Counted from the first letter of the stretch, positions 35,260-43,946 are shown. The stretch: 51,679 nt of DNA from Burkholderiales bacterium (GCA_016177875.1 JACOUL010000043.1:1-51679), one strand, 5' to 3'. A program made the numbers and translations. Notes: generated by a model not told the origin, from the letters alone.

Positions 35260-36455
35260 AGGTGGAGCAGTCGTTAAGCCGAGTAAAAAAACGGCTCGCA
35301 TTATGGACCGTGGCTGTACTGGGCGCAGCCGGAATACTTGCCGCATGCGGGGGCGGAAGCTCTTCCACCAGCTTAGCCGGTTCCGGCGTCACCAGCGGAG
35401 GCACCGGCGCGGTCTTTAGCGGCCCGATCACCGGTTTCGGCAGCGTGATAGTGAACGGTGTCCGTATTGACGATTCTTCGGCGAGCGTAACGGTTGACGA
35501 CGGTTCCGGCAATTCAAGCGATCTGCGCTTGGGCATGGTGGTCGAAATCTCCGGGTCGAAGGATGATAACGGCCAAACCGGCAAAGCGAACACGATTACC
35601 GCGTCGAGCTTCGTGCGTGGTCCTGTCAGCGCCATCGATACCGGGAAGAAGCAAATCACCGTACTAGGCGTCACTATCGCGGTCACGGCCGACACCGTAT
35701 TCGAGGGCTTGACCGGCATCGATGATGCGAGCTTTAAAGTCGGCGATTTGGTAGCGGTTCATGGCATTGCGGATGCACAGGGCGTTATCGAAGCCACCCG
35801 CATCGAGAAGAAGCCGGTCGTCACAGAGGCGCGTCTCGCAGGTAAGGTCATGGGATTGAATACGACGGCAAAGACGTTCGTCATCAACAATGTGACCGTT
35901 CAGTACGCCAGTGCGACTCTTGAGAATCTGCCTAACGGCTTGGCGAACGATGTCATGGTCATGGTGAAGGGCAGCTTGGTGGGAGCCAACACCATTAACG
36001 CAAGCAAAGTTGCTGCGCTTGCGCAAGGCCCGAACGTGAAAGAAGGTCAGAATGTCCAGCTTGAAGGCATTGTGAGCGAGTTCACATCAACCACTAGCTT
36101 CAAAGTAAATACCAAGCCTGTGGATGCTTCCAAGGCAACCGTAAAAGGTGTGGTGGTCTTGGGCGCGCGCGTTCACGTTGCCGGCGAAGTTAAAAACGGC
36201 GTGTTGGTGGCGACCAAGGTGGACGTGCAAACGCATGAATTCGCGCGTGGGCTCGAATTGCACGGCACGGCCGGTAATGTCAATTCAAGCAGCAAGACGT
36301 TTGTGCTGCGCGGTGTTGCCGTGACGTGGAATGATCAAACTGCATTTGCCGCACCGCTGACTGCCGCGACCCTCGCTAACGGCAATAAGGTCGAAGTCAA
36401 AGCCGCCGTCGCCGGCGGCAAAATCGTGGCAACGTCGATCAAGCTGGAGAATTAA
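35256..36455 (+). CDS. DUF5666 repeat lipoprotein
   Basis: 399-residue predicted lipoprotein with several consecutive DUF5666-type beta-rich modules. The lipobox is LAAC near residue 31 (AAGILAACGGG), followed by a Gly/Ser-rich linker. The first module begins GPITGFGSVIVNGVRID; later modules start at about residues 105, 185, 260 and 325, each with V-x-G-x-V and TFxV/I patterns that resemble OB-like beta barrels. The function is unknown. It overlaps the DUF6502 gene (ATGA at 35256), so both are coupled. A terminator follows 90 bases later. Confidence 0.85.
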   Translation: MKVEQSLSRVKKRLALWTVAVLGAAGILAACGGGSSSTSLAGSGVTSGGTGAVFSGPITGFGSVIVNGVRIDDSSASVTVDDGSGNSSDLRLGMVVEISGSKDDNGQTGKANTITASSFVRGPVSAIDTGKKQITVLGVTIAVTADTVFEGLTGIDDASFKVGDLVAVHGIADAQGVIEATRIEKKPVVTEARLAGKVMGLNTTAKTFVINNVTVQYASATLENLPNGLANDVMVMVKGSLVGANTINASKVAALAQGPNVKEGQNVQLEGIVSEFTSTTSFKVNTKPVDASKATVKGVVVLGARVHVAGEVKNGVLVATKVDVQTHEFARGLELHGTAGNVNSSSKTFVLRGVAVTWNDQTAFAAPLTAATLANGNKVEVKAAVAGGKIVATSIKLEN

Positions 36456-36489
36456 GAAAAGGAATTAATCAACAAAACTGCGAAATTGC

Positions 36490-36522
36490 GGGACAGAGTT
36501 AAGCAAAGCGGTACTCTGTCCC
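36490..36522. repeat. REP-like inverted repeat
   Basis: 10-bp arms GGGACAGAGT (36490-36499) and ACTCTGTCCC (36513-36522) enclose a 13-base loop. This GGGACAGAGT type resembles dispersed palindromic elements found in many proteobacterial genomes. It lies between the DUF5666 stop and its terminator. Confidence 0.45.
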
Positions 36523-36543
36523 CAACAAATTAGAGTGGCGCCT

Positions 36544-36592
36544 AGGCCTGACAGCTTCCAAATCCGAGAGGGAAGCTGCCAGGCCTTTTTTT
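36544..36592 (+). terminator. Terminator of the DUF6502-DUF5666 unit
   Basis: Long stem (36544-36559 with 36571-36586, one mismatch) followed by a run of T to 36592. It lies between convergent genes. Confidence 0.85.
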
Positions 36593-36602
36593 GTCTAAGC
36601 AA

Positions 36603-37049
36603 TCAGTGCGGCCGCTGTCCGGTAGACTCATGTTCCGATGAAGGTTCGGAAATAGAGCATAGCGCCTCAGCCGCCGCTCGAGTTTCCTCCGTATTGGCGA
36701 TATCGCCCAATGAAACAATCCCCACTAAGCGCTTGTCCTTGTTGACCACGGGCAGGCGGCGCACCTGCAAATCGCCCATATTGTGAGCGACGTCGTCGAG
36801 GTCGTCTTCCTCGTAGCAGTATTTGACTTCCTCGCTCATGACATCGCGGATGGGCGTGTCGCTCGATTTACCTTGAGCGAGGGCACGCACTACGATATCG
36901 CGGTCGGTGATCATGCCGATGAGACGGTCATTTTCGCCGACCGGCAGCGCGCCGCAATCGCATTCCGCCATCATTTTCGCCGCGTCGATAAGGCTTTGAT
37001 CCGGGGCCGCAACTTTGATGTCGCGGGTCATTGCATCCGATACTCGCAT
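36603..37049 (-). CDS. Two-CBS-domain protein
   Basis: 148-residue soluble protein made of a CBS pair (Bateman module), which usually binds adenine nucleotides and signals energy state. The first CBS spans about 6-62 (AMTRDIKVAAPDQSLIDAAK, then ITDRDIVVRA), the second about 70-125 (VVNKDKRLVGIVSLGDIA). The start at 37049 follows AGGAG by 8 bases; the longer upstream frame is rejected. The C-terminal 20 residues are polar. No partner domain is present, so it acts in trans or has a stand-alone role. Monocistronic and convergent with the DUF5666 unit. Confidence 0.88.
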   Translation of the reverse strand: MRVSDAMTRDIKVAAPDQSLIDAAKMMAECDCGALPVGENDRLIGMITDRDIVVRALAQGKSSDTPIRDVMSEEVKYCYEEDDLDDVAHNMGDLQVRRLPVVNKDKRLVGIVSLGDIANTEETRAAAEALCSISEPSSEHESTGQRPH

Positions 37050-37162
37050 GATTTTTCTCCTAAAATACAAGGCGGCTTCTGAACGCCGCCGCATCAATTT
37101 TATTGTCGGCTTTAACCGGCAAAGCACCAGCCGCATGTAGGCATGGGATGAGCCGTGTCAAA

Positions 37163-37186
37163 CTAAGAACCTGATCAGGTTCTTAG
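37163..37186 (-). terminator. 24-bp perfect palindrome at the end of the debranching-enzyme gene
   Basis: A perfect palindrome spanning 37163-37186 that includes the TAA stop codon (37183-37185) of the minus-strand gene. Folded, it gives a 10-bp stem with a GATC loop, followed on the minus strand by TTTG. Most likely a weak terminator; operator use for the CBS gene upstream region is also possible. Confidence 0.5.
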
Positions 37187-39360
37187 GCAACGACCACTAC
37201 CTCAGCCTTGCCCTCCTTACGCAAAAGATTGACACCTACATTGTTAGGATAGCGTTGCAGCAAAAGATCTAGTCTTGCGCCGCCTACGGCAAGATTGGTG
37301 ATTTCCACCGTATCGAGGAAAGGCGGCAATTGCGGATTGCGGAAACGAATCTCCGGCTTTTCCGAATCGAAAGAAAGGCCAAGACAAGCCTGCAGCAAAT
37401 AGAAGATGGTAGCCGCCGACCATGCTTGCGGCGAGCAAGCAACGGGATACAGGGTGGGACCTTCGTCCGGACGTTTTTCAAAGCCGCAAAATAATTCAGG
37501 CATGCGATGCTGATCCATGTATAGACTGGCTTCGCGAAGACCGGCGAAGATTTGCATCGCCATTGATGTCAATCCATAGCGCGCCATTCCACGGGCGATG
37601 ATAGCGTTGTCGTGCGGCCAGACGGATCCGTTGTGATATGCCATCGGGTTGTAGCGCGGTTCGCCCGAAGCGATGGTTCGCACGCCCCATCCGCAAAAGA
37701 AATCTTCTTGCAGTAAACGCTCCGCCACGCGTACGGCATACTCGCGATCGGCAATCCCGGTCCATAGCGCATGGCCGGCGTTGGATGAGGCGACCTCGCA
37801 TGGCCGCTTTTTACCATCGAGTGCCAATGCGTAGCTGCCGATTTTTTCGCACCAGAATGCTTCATTGAACCGGCGCTTGAGCATGCGGGCGGATTCCTGC
37901 AAGTCTTTCGCGAGTTCCGGTTCATCGAGAAGCAGGGCGAGCTTGGCGGCTTGCAGCCTGGCTTCATACACATAGGCTTGCACTTCAACCAAGGCAATCG
38001 GCGCATCCGCCAAATTACCGTCGGCGTGGAATACAGAATCGTAAGAGTCTTTCCATCCTTGTTGCGCCAGGCCTTGTTCCGTGTATCGAGCGTATTCGAC
38101 AAAGCCATCGCCATCGGCATCGCCGTATTTATCGATCCAACGTAGGGCATCGAGAATGTTGGGCCAGATGGTCCGAATGAATTCCAAGTCGCCGGTTCGC
38201 TCGTAATAAGCGCCGGCTAAGCCGATAAAGAGTGGCGTAGCATCAACCGTGCCGTAGTAGCGGCGGAACGGGATTTCATCGAGCGCAGCGAGTTCACCGA
38301 GGCGTGCCTCATGCAAAATCTTGCCCGGCTCGGCGTCGCGTGACGGATCGAACTCAGTTGCTTGCGTCGCTGCCAAGAAGGCGAGTACGCCGCGCGCCAT
38401 GCCGGGATCAATCCAAAGAAATTCGCGCGCGGTCAAAATGCCGTCGCGTCCGAACGTCGTCGAGTACCAGGGCAAACCGGCAAAAGGATACGGACCCTGC
38501 GGCAACGATGTGGTGAGCATGACCAGATCGGCCATCGAACGATCCAGCCAACTATTGAACAGCGCATCCGATGTCACGATCTTGCAGCGATTTTGCGCAC
38601 GGCCGACCACGCTTTTTTCGAGTTGCGTAAAAGCGGAAAAATAATCCGTCGGCATTTGAATTTTGCCTTCTTCCACTTCGCAACAAACAGTAAAGTAAAA
38701 ATGCTCTTCGCCTTTGGAAGGCAAAACAATCGGGAAGTCGGCGCGCTCCGCAGTAAGCTTTTCCGGCGTCGGATCGCAGATGATGCGGCTTCTACGCACT
38801 TGCTGATCCAAACCGCGGTAGCCTAGAATAACTTCGCGGTCAGTCACCTTGGGCGGCAAATATTCGCCGCGCCGGCCGCGATGAAAGCCTCTGACCTCAA
38901 AAATATCGTTGTAGTCGGCGCCGAAGGTCATCGACAATGTCACTTCCACCGGCGTCAAGCCGAAATTGACCACGCGTACATGCTCGTAGCAAGTGTCGTC
39001 CCACAGCAGTTTGGCGCGAAAAATGTGGAGTGTGCCTTTAATGATATGTTCACGTTGCTCGGGATAGAGGTCGGGGTTCATCAACTCGATGATGAATAAT
39101 CCGCTGTCATCTTTTACCGTTGAATTCAAAAATATCGGGCGCACGCCGTCGATTAACAATTCTTGCATCGATAAAAAACAGGTGTCGCCGTTATAGATGC
39201 CGGCGCCGCGCGGGCCGATGGAATGCGCATCGCCGAACAGATCGAAGACGGCAAAGGTATTGTTGTGCTTGAGGACGCGCCGGCGTTCATCGGAGGGAGA
39301 GGAAGTGGCGAGTATGTACCAGTGCTCGCCCAATTGAATTTTTTCTTTCATTTCCTTCAT
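37183..39360 (-). CDS. Glycogen debranching-like enzyme (amylo-alpha-1,6-glucosidase family)
   Basis: 725-residue cytosolic enzyme. The N-terminal beta-rich domain (about 15-230, with SIGPRGAGIYNGDTCFLSMQ) matches the bacterial GDE N-terminal type. The C-terminal (alpha/alpha)6 barrel (about 270-690) carries FAGLPWYSTTFGRDGILTAR and YHNGSVWPHDNAIIARGMAR, typical of the amylo-alpha-1,6-glucosidase family. In many bacteria such proteins act on alpha-glucans, but some members have unknown substrates, so the reaction is inferred. Start after AGGAGT. It lies 34 bases after the GT4 gene in the same direction, so they form an operon. Confidence 0.85.
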   Translation of the reverse strand: MKEMKEKIQLGEHWYILATSSPSDERRRVLKHNNTFAVFDLFGDAHSIGPRGAGIYNGDTCFLSMQELLIDGVRPIFLNSTVKDDSGLFIIELMNPDLYPEQREHIIKGTLHIFRAKLLWDDTCYEHVRVVNFGLTPVEVTLSMTFGADYNDIFEVRGFHRGRRGEYLPPKVTDREVILGYRGLDQQVRRSRIICDPTPEKLTAERADFPIVLPSKGEEHFYFTVCCEVEEGKIQMPTDYFSAFTQLEKSVVGRAQNRCKIVTSDALFNSWLDRSMADLVMLTTSLPQGPYPFAGLPWYSTTFGRDGILTAREFLWIDPGMARGVLAFLAATQATEFDPSRDAEPGKILHEARLGELAALDEIPFRRYYGTVDATPLFIGLAGAYYERTGDLEFIRTIWPNILDALRWIDKYGDADGDGFVEYARYTEQGLAQQGWKDSYDSVFHADGNLADAPIALVEVQAYVYEARLQAAKLALLLDEPELAKDLQESARMLKRRFNEAFWCEKIGSYALALDGKKRPCEVASSNAGHALWTGIADREYAVRVAERLLQEDFFCGWGVRTIASGEPRYNPMAYHNGSVWPHDNAIIARGMARYGLTSMAMQIFAGLREASLYMDQHRMPELFCGFEKRPDEGPTLYPVACSPQAWSAATIFYLLQACLGLSFDSEKPEIRFRNPQLPPFLDTVEITNLAVGGARLDLLLQRYPNNVGVNLLRKEGKAEVVVVA

Positions 39361-39394
39361 GCGGATACTCCTGTGCGATTTCCAGGCGCTTCAA

Positions 39395-40432
39395 TCATGC
39401 ATGCATTGGGGCATCGATTACCTTGCGATAAATTTCTAGATAGGCTTGCGCCATGCGCTCGGCGGTAAATCGCTTTTCAAAGGATGCACGGCAATTTTTG
39501 CGGTCAATCATCTGAATGCGCTGGCCGGCGCTCACTGCCTCTTCCTGATTCGTCACGACAAAACCATTCACCCCGTCTTCCAGAATTTCCGGAACGGAAC
39601 CGTTGCGATAGGCGATAACGGGCGTACCGCAGCAAAGAGCTTCGATCATGACCAAACCGAATGGTTCGGGCCAGTCAATGGGGAATAGCAATGCCGTGGC
39701 ATGCTCCAGCAATTCACGTTTTTCCGATTCGCCGATTTCTCCGATAAATTCAATCCCGGGAAACTTTAATAGAGGCTTAATGCTTTCGATGAAATAGGCT
39801 TCGTCCGCACAATCTACTTTTGCACCGATATACAAACGCATCCCACACTTCTGGGCAATCTCGATTGCACGGTCAATCCGCTTTTCCGGGGAAACCCTAC
39901 CGATAAAAAGAAAATATTCGCCATGCTCACGCGCGAAAGAATACAAATTCGGAGGCAGTCCGTGATGTACGGTTCCCTGCCAATTGGCAAAGTTCAAGGG
40001 CTTGCGCTGACTGTCTGAAATCGAGACTAAAGGGTTGGTTGGAAAGTGGCGATATAGGGGGAGCAATTCCGGTAAATCAAGCCTTCCATGGAGCGTCGTC
40101 ACATGCGGGGTAGCAAGACGTCGCGCGAGCGGAAAGTGCAAGTAATCGGTATGGAAATGAATCACATCGAATTGGTTCGCTAACTCCGCTAATTGCTCCA
40201 TCTGAATGATGTGGTATGCCATCCAAGAATTGTCGCCTGCCTGCGGCCGCATACTTTTTTCGGTGGAGGAAATAAGCTTGGCTTGAGTAATCGAATCGCC
40301 GCTGGCAAAAAGCGTGACCTCATGGCCCTGCCGGACTAATTCTTCTGTGAGATAGGAAATGACGCGCTCGGTGCCACCATAGGCGCGCGGCGGCACGCGC
40401 TCAAATAAGGGAGAAACTTGAGCAATTTTCAT
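39395..40432 (-). CDS. Glycosyltransferase family 4
   Basis: 345-residue GT-B fold transferase. The N-terminus MKIAQVSPLFERVPPRAYGG with GGTERVISYLTEELVRQGHE is the usual donor/acceptor fold start. The nucleotide-sugar site shows the E-x7-E motif in EPFGLVMIEALCCGTPVIA. The acceptor is unknown. Cotranscribed with the downstream debranching-like enzyme, a pairing that suggests alpha-glucan or surface-glycan metabolism. Confidence 0.88.
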   Translation of the reverse strand: MKIAQVSPLFERVPPRAYGGTERVISYLTEELVRQGHEVTLFASGDSITQAKLISSTEKSMRPQAGDNSWMAYHIIQMEQLAELANQFDVIHFHTDYLHFPLARRLATPHVTTLHGRLDLPELLPLYRHFPTNPLVSISDSQRKPLNFANWQGTVHHGLPPNLYSFAREHGEYFLFIGRVSPEKRIDRAIEIAQKCGMRLYIGAKVDCADEAYFIESIKPLLKFPGIEFIGEIGESEKRELLEHATALLFPIDWPEPFGLVMIEALCCGTPVIAYRNGSVPEILEDGVNGFVVTNQEEAVSAGQRIQMIDRKNCRASFEKRFTAERMAQAYLEIYRKVIDAPMHA

Positions 40433-40716
40433 AATTCAATGAATATCTCCTGCTGGTGGGCAAGGGACGTCGCAGCAGCCAATAGTGGCTCTAGTGACGC
40501 AAGACGCGTACCATCTGCATCAAACGTAATCTTCATCGATGTAAACTTTGCCTAAATCTTGTTTGCTTAGTTTTTTAGGGTAAGACAAAGGCGCAATTCA
40601 TCGTCAGTTGATGGATTGAATAAGTAAGAATTTCCTGAATGTGTAAAAGCTACGCCGTGCAAAAATTAAAGTGCGGTCGGTCGATGTTGCCGCTCGGAGG
40701 CTATTATGTACTTCCA
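40433..40716. other. Intergenic region between the GT4 and GT9 genes
   Basis: 284 bases with no gene that I can support; short open frames lack ribosome sites. It must hold the promoter of the GT4-debranching operon and the end of the GT9 gene. No clear terminator or promoter pair was identified. Confidence 0.35.
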
Positions 40717-41820
40717 TCATGACGCCGTTTTTCTTTCCCGCCGAGCTTGAGCGCATATTTGCATAGCAGCGTCGAGCACTTGATTCGGCTCGATATCTTC
40801 CGCGCACGGATGGCCGATAGGACAGACGACGTGCTCGCAAGGACGGCAGCGTACCTCTGCGTGTAAGACCCGATGCAGCCGGTGGTTAAGCGGAGCCCAT
40901 CTGCCGGGATCGGCGCCGCAGCAGATTACGACGCTAGGCGTGGCGACTGCCGCAGCGAGGTGCGATATGCCGGTATCGTTGCATACCGATAATCTTGCTT
41001 GCGCAATCAATGCCGCTAAGGCGCCGAGGGTGGTGCGCCCGGCCATATCGATTGCAGGTGCTTGCATCGCCTGCTTGACCGCGTTGATAAGCTCGCGTTC
41101 TTGCTTGGAGCCGGTAATGACGATGTGAAATCCCTGCGCTGCCAGCCCATCGGCAATGGCGGCAAAGCGTTCGGTGGGCCAGCGTCTGGAAGGCAAGCGT
41201 GCGCCCGGATGGATACATACATAACTGCCTGGCCTGGGTAAATTCTCGACCAAGGCATGCAGCGCGGCATAGTCGCTATCATGCAAAGGAAATTCCAGCT
41301 CCTTGCCTTGGCTATGGATGCCCAGTAAATGAAAAAGCCGAAGGAAGCGCAACACCTCGTGTTCACTTTCGGACCATGAAGCAAAGTGGCGACCTTCGGG
41401 GCAGTATTGTCCCGGCAGGTAAAACCCGGCATTGATGCGCGCGCCCAAGGCGGCCGTTAGTGGGTTGCTGAGTAAACCGCTGCCATGCATTTGAATTGCC
41501 AAGTCGAATCGCTTGGCGTGCGCAGCGGCGAAAAATTCCGGAATGGCGGCAAGGTTCGGCAGGGTTTCCGGCAAGCCGGGAAAACCGGGAAATGATAGAA
41601 AGTCGTCGATATATTTTTCAAAACGCTTGGCAAAGTCCATCGCCCACGGCAAGCCGATTAAGGTAATCCTTGCTTGCGGCGCCGCAGCCCGAAGTGCGCG
41701 GAGAGCGGGGACGGTACATAACAAATCACCCAATTGCAGCGCGCGAAATACCGCGATGCTGCGCATTTCGTCCGGTTGAATGGGTTCGATAGGCGTATAG
41801 GGTGTGTATACAGCCGTCAT
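40717..41820 (-). CDS. Glycosyltransferase family 9 (heptosyltransferase-like), copy A
   Basis: 367-residue GT-B transferase of the ADP-heptose:LPS heptosyltransferase family (WaaC/WaaF/RfaQ-like). Family patterns: IAVFRALQLGDLLCTVPALR at the N-terminus, CIHPGARLPSRRWP for phosphate binding, and CNDTGISHLAAAVATPSVVI in the donor domain. The C-terminus has a Cys-rich segment (RCRPCEHVVCPIGHPC) also found in copy B. Its start overlaps the stop of the carbamoyltransferase remnant by 4 bases, with AGGGAAG inside that remnant as ribosome site. Likely acts in LPS-core or O-glycan assembly. Confidence 0.88.
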   Translation of the reverse strand: MTAVYTPYTPIEPIQPDEMRSIAVFRALQLGDLLCTVPALRALRAAAPQARITLIGLPWAMDFAKRFEKYIDDFLSFPGFPGLPETLPNLAAIPEFFAAAHAKRFDLAIQMHGSGLLSNPLTAALGARINAGFYLPGQYCPEGRHFASWSESEHEVLRFLRLFHLLGIHSQGKELEFPLHDSDYAALHALVENLPRPGSYVCIHPGARLPSRRWPTERFAAIADGLAAQGFHIVITGSKQERELINAVKQAMQAPAIDMAGRTTLGALAALIAQARLSVCNDTGISHLAAAVATPSVVICCGADPGRWAPLNHRLHRVLHAEVRCRPCEHVVCPIGHPCAEDIEPNQVLDAAMQICAQARRERKTAS

Positions 41821-42044
41821 TGCACATTCTTCCCTGCGGCAGACTTCTCGAGCCGGAAAGAACCGATCACAAGCGTATCGAGCTGCGTGATGAAGTAAGA
41901 CTCCAAGGCATCATGCGGCGTGCAAACAATAGGTTCGCCGCGGGTGTTAAACGACGTGATTACCAAGACCGGTACGCCGGTGCATACTTTGAACGCTTCC
42001 AACAAATCGGAATACACAGGAGCCTCCTTGCTCCGCACTTTCAA
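41817..42044 (-). pseudogene. C-terminal remnant of a NodU/CmcH-type carbamoyltransferase
   Basis: A 75-codon open frame matching only the C-terminal end of carbamoyltransferases (full length about 550-600 residues). The signature TGVPVLVITSFNTRGEPIVC corresponds to the family's TGxPVLLNTSFNxxGEPIV; an Asn of the motif is replaced by Ile. It ends with LDTLVIGSFRLEK. Upstream in frame a stop occurs near 42083, and no other part of the enzyme is found in any frame up to 42370. The 4-bp overlap with the GT9 gene is kept, so the remnant may survive only to feed translation into GT9. The full enzyme would carbamoylate a sugar in surface polysaccharide. Confidence 0.78.
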
Positions 42045-42370
42045 GCAATTGATATACCTGTGGGAGGAAGAAATTTTTCACGTATCTCCGTATAGAAAAA
42101 TGAAATGAAAGGAAGTCTCTCGCTTGCATCTTTCACATGTAAGAAATACAGAAGTCGGAAAAATGAAGCGCTTGGACATTCTCTGTATACGTTAACTTGA
42201 GCGCGGCAATCATTCTGAATTACTCCGGAAGAACGGCGTCTATGCCAGGCTATGGCGCTCACCGCAACAAACCGAAGAAACCGAACAATTTGCAACGACT
42301 TAATGGAATGGGAATTGCATAGCGGACCAGGTGCGTAAATTGTTGCGCGCTATGTATCAGGAGAATTTCC
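42045..42370. other. Scar region between glycan-gene remnants
   Basis: About 326 AT-richer bases that separate the carbamoyltransferase remnant from the next gene. It shows no recognisable protein segment in either strand, no RNA gene and no insertion-sequence ends. A deletion must have removed the rest of the carbamoyltransferase here. Confidence 0.4.
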
Positions 42371-42688
42371 ATGCGCTATTTGCTGAAAATGCGGTTTCCT
42401 GTGGAGGCGGGAAACGCTGCTCTCGCCGACCCTGAGTTCGGTGAAAAAATGAAGCGGCTTCTGTCGGAGATCAAAGCGGAAACAGCTTACTTTACCGCTA
42501 TGTCAGGTCAACGCGGAGGATACGTCGTCGTCAACATGGACGATGCATCGCAGATCCCGGCCATTGCCGAACCTTTTTTCTTCTGGCTGAAAGCGGACAT
42601 CGAATTCCTGCCCGTCATGCTGCCCTCCGATCTTGCCGATGCCGCTCCGGCTATCGCGGCGGCGGAAAAAACGTGGGGAAAACAGTAG
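42371..42688 (+). CDS. Conserved small protein of unknown function
   Basis: 105-residue soluble protein. The sequence reads like a compact alpha/beta fold: MRYLLKMRFPVEAGNAALAD, AYFTAMSGQRGGYVVVNMDD, IPAIAEPFFFWLKADIEFLP, resembling ferredoxin-like dimeric families (DUF3303-like), but the assignment is uncertain. The ribosome site AGGAG lies 6 bases before the ATG. It sits between two broken glycan genes, so it may be unrelated to them or a later arrival. Confidence 0.7.
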   Translation: MRYLLKMRFPVEAGNAALADPEFGEKMKRLLSEIKAETAYFTAMSGQRGGYVVVNMDDASQIPAIAEPFFFWLKADIEFLPVMLPSDLADAAPAIAAAEKTWGKQ

Positions 42689-42699
42689 GGGATACGCAG

Positions 42700-42807
42700 A
42701 TGACAACGCATCCGCGAATCTCGGTGGTGATCCCTATCTGTGGCCGGCCTGACTTACTGAATCGCTGCATTGAGGCGCTCGCCGTCGCGATTTCCTTGGC
42801 ATCATGA
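42700..42807 (+). pseudogene. N-terminal remnant of a family 2 glycosyltransferase
   Basis: A 35-codon frame whose start ISVVIPICGRPDLLNRCIEA is the typical first strand and helix of GT2 enzymes (SVVIPTxxRPxLLxxCLxSL). It breaks off after about 27 residues and stops at 42807, overlapping the ATG of the next gene (42804). AGGGG 9 bases upstream is a usable ribosome site, so a short peptide may still be made and couple to the GT9 gene. The remaining 200 or more residues of a GT2 are missing. Confidence 0.65.
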
Positions 42808-43946
42808 TGAATACCGCCTGGGAAAATGCGCGGAATATCTTGTGCGTACGCCTGGATTATCTGGGCGATGTACTGATGTGCACCCCTGCCTTACGTGCAC
42901 TGAAGGAGGCTGGGCCGGGCCGCACGATCACTTTGCTCACTTCTTCCGGCGGAGCGGCAGTGGCGCCATTCATTCCGGAAGTTGACACGATCATCGAATA
43001 CGCCGCGCCCTGGATGAAAAATAGCGATCCGCATAGCACCGGCGTCGATCTCGACATGATGCAACGCCTGCGCGCCGCTTCTTTTGACGCCGCGGTGATT
43101 TTTACGGCATATAGCCAAAGCGCATTGCCTGCCGCATATTTATGCTACTTGGCCGGCATTCCGCTCCGCTTGGCGCATTGCCGTGAAAATCCTTACCAAA
43201 TGCTGAGCGATTGGATACCGGAGCCAGAACCGAAAGATACGCTGCGGCATGAAGTGCGTCGGCAACTCGACTTGGTCGGTTCAGTCTGCTGTTATACGAC
43301 GGATGAGCGGCTGTCGTTCCGCGTGCCCAAAGCCGATGTCAAATGGGCCTGGCAACGCTTGAGCGGCGAGGGGATCGATCTGCATGCGCCCTGGGTAGTC
43401 ATTCATCCGGGAGCGACCGCTGCGTCGCGTCGGTATCCCGTAAAACATTGGGTGAAAGTGGCGAAGGAATTGGACGTCGCCGGCTATCCGGTTGTGTTTA
43501 CCGGCAGCGTGGAAGAAACAGAATTAATCGACGAAATCATTCGCCGGGCGGAAATGCATGCAATATCGCTGGCCGGCGGTTTAGATCTAGGAAAATTGGG
43601 CGCGGTCATCGGTTTGGCGCCCGCCATGATTTCCAGTAATACCGGGCCTGCGCATATCGCCGCCGCGCTCGGCACACCGCTGGTAGTACTGTATGCCTTG
43701 ACCAATCCCCAGCATACGCCTTGGCAATTGGATAGCCGTGTGTTATTTCACGACGTGCCATGCCGCTTTTGCTACAAGAGCGTGTGTCCGCAAGGCCATC
43801 ATGAATGCTTAGAGAAGGTGGAACCTTCGCAAGTGCTGGAAGCGGTGAAGCAATTTCTGCATGCCGATACGGTTACCTGCGACATTCCAGATCGTATCGC
43901 TCGGCCGCTCGACGCGCCTTCGTTTTTGCCGTTTCCCTTGCCCTGA
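42804..43946 (+). CDS. Glycosyltransferase family 9 (heptosyltransferase-like), copy B
   Basis: 380-residue paralogue of the GT9 gene at 40717. Motifs: NILCVRLDYLGDVLMCTPAL, VIHPGATAASRRYPVKHWVK, SSNTGPAHIAAALGTPLVV, and a Cys-rich segment CRFCYKSVCPQGHHEC near the C-terminus. The last 28 residues (Pro-rich) extend past the usual end of the family. Start at 42804 overlaps the GT2 remnant; 42807 is an alternative ATG. Its 3' end overlaps the DUF4124 gene on the other strand by 74 bases. Likely transfers heptose or another sugar in LPS or glycan synthesis. Confidence 0.87.
   Translation: MMNTAWENARNILCVRLDYLGDVLMCTPALRALKEAGPGRTITLLTSSGGAAVAPFIPEVDTIIEYAAPWMKNSDPHSTGVDLDMMQRLRAASFDAAVIFTAYSQSALPAAYLCYLAGIPLRLAHCRENPYQMLSDWIPEPEPKDTLRHEVRRQLDLVGSVCCYTTDERLSFRVPKADVKWAWQRLSGEGIDLHAPWVVIHPGATAASRRYPVKHWVKVAKELDVAGYPVVFTGSVEETELIDEIIRRAEMHAISLAGGLDLGKLGAVIGLAPAMISSNTGPAHIAAALGTPLVVLYALTNPQHTPWQLDSRVLFHDVPCRFCYKSVCPQGHHECLEKVEPSQVLEAVKQFLHADTVTCDIPDRIARPLDAPSFLPFPLP

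Noticed and set aside
37163..37186. Palindrome as a phage attachment site
   Set aside because: No second copy in the window and no recombinase; terminator or operator is simpler.
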